57,579 bases of DNA from Chlorobiaceae bacterium (lineage in GTDB: Bacteria > Bacteroidota > Chlorobiia > Chlorobiales > Chlorobiaceae), in the NCBI GenBank assembly GCA_013334225.1, contig JAAXXY010000018.1, positions 1-57,579 of the forward strand, in the 5' to 3' direction. Below the pieces are notes generated by a model, which did not search any database, was not told the origin of the DNA, and worked only from the letters and a program-made list of their open reading frames with translations. Below, one piece after another: positions 53,849-57,579 of this stretch (positions are counted from its first letter, which is position 1; each line of letters begins with the position of its first letter). The translations under genes and the position numbers were made by a program.

Positions 53849-54076
53849 ATGGGCAAAACTAACAATCAGGGCAATAATACCAAACAGGGGTTGAAGATCA
53901 GCATTTTTCATGTGCTGGTGATCCTTGTCGGGGCGGATCTGATACTGCTTCTCGCTCCGGAATTAGGTATTTTGAACAGTATTCTTTTCATTCCCGATAT
54001 CTATACGTGGCCGGCGCTGATTATCGGAATCATTATGCTGGTATTCGGTTTCAGGGGATTATATAAAAAGAAGTAA
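53849..54076 (+). CDS. Small two-span membrane protein, unknown
   Basis: A 75-residue protein with hydrophobic segments near 18-38 (ISIFHVLVILVGADLILLLA) and 51-69 (TWPALIIGIIMLVFGF), ending in a basic GLYKKK tail. The N-terminus is polar (GKTNNQGNNTKQG). I do not recognise a family; it resembles many small bacterial envelope proteins. The ATG lies 23 bases from the divergent tsaD start and has no clear ribosome site. Confidence 0.65.
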   Translation: MGKTNNQGNNTKQGLKISIFHVLVILVGADLILLLAPELGILNSILFIPDIYTWPALIIGIIMLVFGFRGLYKKK

Positions 54077-54094
54077 ACCCGTCTGCCCGGATAA

Positions 54095-54154
54095 GTCAGG
54101 ACCTGCTCCTGATGAACAGGAGTTACTGACAGCCCGGGATGCAGGATTCCCGGG
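54095..54154 (+). promoter_or_regulatory. Two hairpins upstream of moxR
   Basis: A nested hairpin (GTCAG 54095-54099 with CTGAC 54126-54130, inner CTCCTG/CAGGAG 54106-54122) is followed by CCCGGGA (54133-54139) with TCCCGGG (54148-54154). The first may end the small-protein transcript; neither has a T run. They lie 120 to 180 bases before moxR and could be part of its leader. Confidence 0.5.
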
Positions 54155-54275
54155 AAAAAGGAATGGCGGAGGATTTTTACAGTTTGTCATGAATATTACG
54201 AGTCCGGCAGGAATGCAGATAACTGAAATGTGAACCCGGTACCCGAGGGGATGATACCGGAAGGGAGGAGAAGGT

Positions 54276-55274
54276 ATGCAGCACGCAGTTGAACTAGAAG
54301 CGCTTGGGGAGCAGATAGCATCGGCATCCCGGTTTATCGAAAAAGCGCAGGAACAGCTTTCCCGAAAGATTATCGGTCAGCACGATGTCGTCCAGCGGAT
54401 TTTCATAGCACTTCTCGTAAACGGCCACATCCTTCTCGAGGGTGTGCCCGGTCTTGCCAAAACACTGATCATCAGGACCTTCGCGGCAGCGATGAACCTG
54501 AAATTCCAGCGTATCCAGTTTACCCCGGACATGCTGCCGGCCGACCTTATCGGCACCATGATCTACAATCCCAAGGATATGGAATTCTATCCCCGGAAAG
54601 GGCCGGTTTTCGCGAATGTCATCCTTGCCGACGAGATCAACCGTTCTCCTGCCAAAGTCCAGTCCGCGCTGCTCGAAGCGATGCAGGAACATCAGGTCAC
54701 CATCGGCAGTCAGACTTTTCCCTTGCAGGAGCCGTTTCTCGTCCTGGCAACCCAGAACCCTGTCGAGCACGAAGGAACATACATTCTCCCCGAAGCGCAG
54801 GTTGACCGGTTCATGATGAAAGTCCTGGTCGATTACCCCACCTACGAAGAGGAACTCGAGATCATGCTTCAGTCGGCGACAACCGGCCCGGATAAATCGG
54901 TTTCCGCGGTCGTTCAGCCGGAAGATATTTTCAGGGCAAGGGAACTTATCGACCGTATCTACGTCGATCAGAGAGTTCAGCGCTATATTGTCGATCTTGT
55001 TTTTGCAAGCAGAAAACCCGCTCAGTACGGCATGGCTTCGCTCGAATCGATGATTGAATACGGAGCGTCTCCCAGGGCATCGATATTCATGCTTCTGGCT
55101 TCGAAGGCCCACGCTTTTTTACAGAGAAGAGCGTACATAACCCCCGAGGATGTCAAGGCCATAGCTTACGATACCCTACGCCACCGTATCAGGCCGGGTT
55201 ACGAGGCGGAAGCCGACAACATCCAGTCTGACGATATTATCCGTCAGATTCTTCAGCATGTTCAGGTGCCGTAA
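54276..55274 (+). CDS. moxR: MoxR-family AAA+ ATPase
   Basis: A 332-residue AAA+ chaperone-like ATPase. Walker A GVPGLAKTLIIRTFA near 55-69, Walker B VILADEINRSPAKVQSALLEAMQEHQVT near 117-144, sensor ATQNPVEHEGTYILPEAQVDRFMM near 158, and the C-terminal lid with RPGYEAEADNI. MoxR proteins act with DUF58 and vWA proteins to mature or activate other complexes. Here DUF58 follows after 86 bases. Note its own ribosome site GGAGGAGAAGG. Confidence 0.94.
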   Translation: MQHAVELEALGEQIASASRFIEKAQEQLSRKIIGQHDVVQRIFIALLVNGHILLEGVPGLAKTLIIRTFAAAMNLKFQRIQFTPDMLPADLIGTMIYNPKDMEFYPRKGPVFANVILADEINRSPAKVQSALLEAMQEHQVTIGSQTFPLQEPFLVLATQNPVEHEGTYILPEAQVDRFMMKVLVDYPTYEEELEIMLQSATTGPDKSVSAVVQPEDIFRARELIDRIYVDQRVQRYIVDLVFASRKPAQYGMASLESMIEYGASPRASIFMLLASKAHAFLQRRAYITPEDVKAIAYDTLRHRIRPGYEAEADNIQSDDIIRQILQHVQVP

Positions 55275-55360
55275 AGGAATCTTTTCCTGAAAAGAACCCT
55301 GACAATCCGGATTTGCCGGCAGGGAATGCCCTTCAGGGCAATAAAGGAATGGAGAGTGGT

Positions 55361-56251
55361 ATGGAAAAAAATGAAACGTACCTGAAAGAGGTTCAGAAAA
55401 TCATAAGGCGCGTCGAAATCCGTTCAAAACGGATGGCCAGCGAGCTTTTCAGCGGAGAATACCACTCGTCATTCAAGGGTAAAGGTATCGAGTTCAGCAA
55501 TGTCCGGGAATACCAGTACGGGGATGACGTCCGGGCTATCGACTGGAACACCTCGGCCCGAAAACATGAACTGTACGTGAAGCTCTTCACCGAAGAGCGT
55601 GAACGGACGCTTCTGCTTGTTGTCGACGGATCTGCTTCCATGCTTTTCGGCAGTCAGGTCCGCCTGAAAAAGGAGCTTGCGCTTGAATTGTGTGCCGTTC
55701 TCGCCTTCAGCGCTATCCAGAACAACGATAAAGTCGGGCTTCTCGTCTTCACGGACCGTGTCGAAACCTATATCGCTCCGAGGAAAGGACGTCAGCACGT
55801 TCTTGTCATCCTCGAAGAGCTGTTCCGTATCAATCCCCAGAGCAGGAAAACCGACATCGATGCCGCCTTGTGTTTTATCCGGTATACCCTTAAAAAGCAT
55901 GCCATTATTTTTCTGCTCACCGATCTCGTCGATACCGAATACGAGAAAGGGATGAAGCAGCTCAACACCCGGCACGATTTTGTGCTTGTGCATATCAGCG
56001 ATCCCCTCGACAAAGCCCTTCCGCTCAGCGCACTGATCGATCTCGAAGAACCGGAAACCGGGTTGCGGATCACTATTGATGCCGGAAGTTCAAAACAAAT
56101 AGAACGGTACCGCGAGGAACAGGCGAAACATTTTGAAGAGCTCCGGCAGAAGCTTCGCCGGATGCGGATCGATACGGTTTTTCTTGATACGGACCGTTCC
56201 TTTATAAGCGACCTGAACTCCTTTTTCCGGTACCGTGAAAGGAAAGTTTGA
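55361..56251 (+). CDS. DUF58 protein with vWA-like domain
   Basis: A 296-residue protein. N-terminal helices (YLKEVQKIIRRVEIRSKRMASELFSGEYHSSFKGKGIEFSNVREYQYGDDVRAIDW near 6-60) hold the DUF58 signature; the vWA half carries a metal-binding DGSASMLFGS near 83. It is the standard partner of MoxR. I start at ATG 55361 (GGAGA upstream) rather than the TTG at 55313. It overlaps the next gene by 17 bases, so the three are one operon. Confidence 0.9.
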   Translation: MEKNETYLKEVQKIIRRVEIRSKRMASELFSGEYHSSFKGKGIEFSNVREYQYGDDVRAIDWNTSARKHELYVKLFTEERERTLLLVVDGSASMLFGSQVRLKKELALELCAVLAFSAIQNNDKVGLLVFTDRVETYIAPRKGRQHVLVILEELFRINPQSRKTDIDAALCFIRYTLKKHAIIFLLTDLVDTEYEKGMKQLNTRHDFVLVHISDPLDKALPLSALIDLEEPETGLRITIDAGSSKQIERYREEQAKHFEELRQKLRRMRIDTVFLDTDRSFISDLNSFFRYRERKV

Positions 56252-57194
56252 ATCGACAACTTCCGGATTGATCATAAGTCTTGCGCTTATCGTTCTGTCC
56301 GTCCTTGCTTCGGCAGTTTCAGGAAGCCTCCGCGCTGACACGGGAGAGGGCTATCCCGGGGTGACGGTCAGCCTGAAGCCCGACACCGTACTGGTCGGAG
56401 ACCGCGTGTTCCTTTCCATCGGCGTTTCGCACCGTGAGAGTGAAACAGCGGCCATCGAAGGCATAGACAGCGTTTCCGTAAAGCCCTCTGTGCTGATCGG
56501 CCGTAAGGAAAGTTCTTCAAAGCTCTTGCCCGGTGCCGGCAGTGAGCGTTTCGATTACGAGCTTGCCGTATTTGGCAGCGGAAGGCAGTCAGTTCCTCCT
56601 TTTACCGTGGTGCTGCGCGACGGCGCGGGCGCTGTGACGAAACGGGTGCCGTTCAAACCTGCGAATTCCTTTTTTATCAAGGCATTGACCGATTCGTCCA
56701 TGCACGACCTCAGGCCGATCAGGCCTCCGCAGAGGCCGTCGATGCCTCTCAACGTTCTCCTGCCTTTTCTGTTCTCGGTTTTCGGTGTGGCGCTGCTCGT
56801 GCTGCTGCTGCTTTTCATCCTGAAGCGTTCGGTACGCAAGAGTGCGGAAAAAATCGATCCCGGAATGGTGGCCCAGCGCAAGCTCAAAAAACTCGGATCA
56901 AGGCTTTCCGGGGGTATGCCGCCGCACGAATGCTATGAAGAGCTCAGCAACATCATGCGTGCTTTTCTTGAAAACCACTATCGCATCAGGGCGCTCGAGG
57001 CTGTTACGCAGGAAATCGAGCGGGACCTGAAAAAGATCGGTGTCTCAGGGCTCGAAAATATCATGAACCTGCTCAGGCAGGCAGACCTCGTGAAATTCGC
57101 CGACAGCCGTCCGGACCAGGAGGAGTCCATGCAGTCGCTGCAGAAAGCCGAGGAGGTTGTCCGAACGGCACGTTCGGAAAAAGTGGAAGGTTAG
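56235..57194 (+). CDS. BatD-like/DUF4381-type membrane protein of the moxR operon
   Basis: A 319-residue protein starting with GTG inside the DUF58 gene. A hydrophobic segment near 11-30 (LIISLALIVLSVLASAV) is a signal or anchor; a beta-rich extracytoplasmic domain (about 40-155) follows; a second membrane helix is near 172-195 (LLPFLFSVFGVALLVLLLLF), then a cytoplasmic helical tail ending near QSLQKAEEVVRTARSEK. The layout matches BatD-like partners in MoxR operons. No vWA BatA/BatB genes follow within the window. Confidence 0.75.
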   Translation: MKGKFESTTSGLIISLALIVLSVLASAVSGSLRADTGEGYPGVTVSLKPDTVLVGDRVFLSIGVSHRESETAAIEGIDSVSVKPSVLIGRKESSSKLLPGAGSERFDYELAVFGSGRQSVPPFTVVLRDGAGAVTKRVPFKPANSFFIKALTDSSMHDLRPIRPPQRPSMPLNVLLPFLFSVFGVALLVLLLLFILKRSVRKSAEKIDPGMVAQRKLKKLGSRLSGGMPPHECYEELSNIMRAFLENHYRIRALEAVTQEIERDLKKIGVSGLENIMNLLRQADLVKFADSRPDQEESMQSLQKAEEVVRTARSEKVEG

Positions 57195-57209
57195 CAAGAC
57201 GACCTTCTG

Positions 57210-57461
57210 TTACCGTTTTTCTCTCGATGCATGGCGAACCTCACGAAGGCTCATGATCTCGGCCACCTCATACTTTTCAGCCGAAGCACTCTGTGCCGGT
57301 CGCAGATGAACGACATCCGGGAAATACCCGAGACGGCCGTGCAGATCGGCAAGAATAACCGACCAGATTGCCGAATAACCCGCAGGAACACCCACCATGC
57401 CTGCCGTCTGCCATTGCTCCGGTGACAGATTAATTTTATCGATTGCCCTTACAGGCCATCT
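57210..57461 (-). pseudogene. Broken gene, possible CRISPR-associated Csx15-like C-terminus
   Basis: An 83-codon stretch open from TAG at 57462-57464 to its stop at 57210-57212. It reads INLSPEQWQTAG, MVGVPAGYSAIWSVILADLH, GRLGYFPDVVHLRP and YEVAEIMSLREVRHASRE. The pattern LHGRxGYFPxVxxLRP followed by YEVAEIxxLxxVR resembles, from memory, the C-terminal half of a CRISPR accessory family (Csx15); I could not check this. The 5' part is missing: AT-rich DNA takes over at about 57465. An internal ATG at 57398 exists but would give only a fragment. Confidence 0.4.
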
Positions 57462-57464
57462 CTA

Positions 57465-57579
57465 AAAAGTCTGTTATTCTATAACTTATTATATAAAAGC
57501 ACTTTATAGTGCATATTAAAGTATAAAAAATCGTATTTTAAGGCAGTTATTATCATCTTGCCTATACTGCCATGAAAAA
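57465..57579. other. AT-rich right edge
   Basis: About 115 bases far richer in A and T than the rest, with no gene. Small hairpins are visible: GCACT/AGTGC near 57499-57512 and GGCAGT/ACTGCC near 57542-57571. The boundary with the broken gene has GGCCATCTCTAAAAA (57454-57468). It may be the end of an insertion element continuing outside the window; no transposase is visible. Confidence 0.4.

Noticed and set aside
57195..57579. A CRISPR array at the right edge
   Set aside because: No regularly spaced repeats are present; only small, unrelated hairpins and AT-rich DNA were seen.

Overview
The window is chromosomal DNA of a green sulfur bacterium (Chlorobiaceae). The strongest evidence is a chlorophyllide reductase subunit gene (bchZ), a monohaem cytochrome that looks like the green sulfur bacterial c-555, a B12-binding radical SAM protein of the type used on bacteriochlorophylls, and bacterial housekeeping blocks of the usual Chlorobium kind. 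GC looks close to 50 percent. I cannot name the genus from sequence alone.

Layout. 1-130: 3' end of a 5S rRNA and its terminator, closing an rRNA operon that starts upstream. 145-207: a degenerate 9-base tandem repeat. 336-4200 (+): lipoprotein, papain-like envelope hydrolase, thioesterase, TPR protein, family 9 glycosyltransferase, exonuclease III. 4455-6202 (+): rpsF-ssb-rpsR-rplI. 6409-7431 (-): orphan mreB. 7733-12034 (-): thrS-infC-rpmI-rplT-pheS. 12194-15387 (-): nagZ then bchZ. 15722-18404 (-): deaminase, HNH protein, gcvPB. 19332-26385 (-): yceD-rpmF-plsX-fabH-fabD-fabG-acpP-fabF-rnc, the classic fatty acid cluster. 26555-28605 (+): tRNA-Asn, a broken second tRNA, a proteobacterial-looking htpX and a META-domain lipoprotein. 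28753-30668 (+): a leucine-rich leader peptide, an attenuator-like terminator and leuA. 30870-33916 (+): a Fur-family (Zur-like) regulator with palindromic operators, then a zinc ABC importer. 34062-37720: small membrane protein, RsbRD-like protein, glycerophosphodiesterase, BatD-like protein. 37727-42968 (-): proC and a four-gene tripartite ABC exporter. 43400-46651: Spy-like periplasmic protein divergent from a Mg2+ P-type ATPase. 46761-49916 (-): two related cytochromes c, a radical SAM protein and a BatC-like TPR protein. 50034-53825 (-): aminotransferase, carA, yajC, tsaD. 53849-57194 (+): small membrane protein, then moxR, DUF58 and a BatD-like membrane protein. 57210-57461 (-): a broken gene that may be the C-terminal part of a CRISPR accessory protein, followed by AT-rich DNA at the window edge.

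Most of the window is conserved housekeeping DNA. The most rewarding places are regulatory or scarred: the leuA leader, the paired Zur-like palindromes, possible rpsF and thrS leaders, the tRNA remnant beside htpX, a 100-base inverted-repeat element at 43031-43130, the dispersed Bat/MoxR genes, and the truncated gene at the right edge. I found no CRISPR array, complete transposase or prophage.
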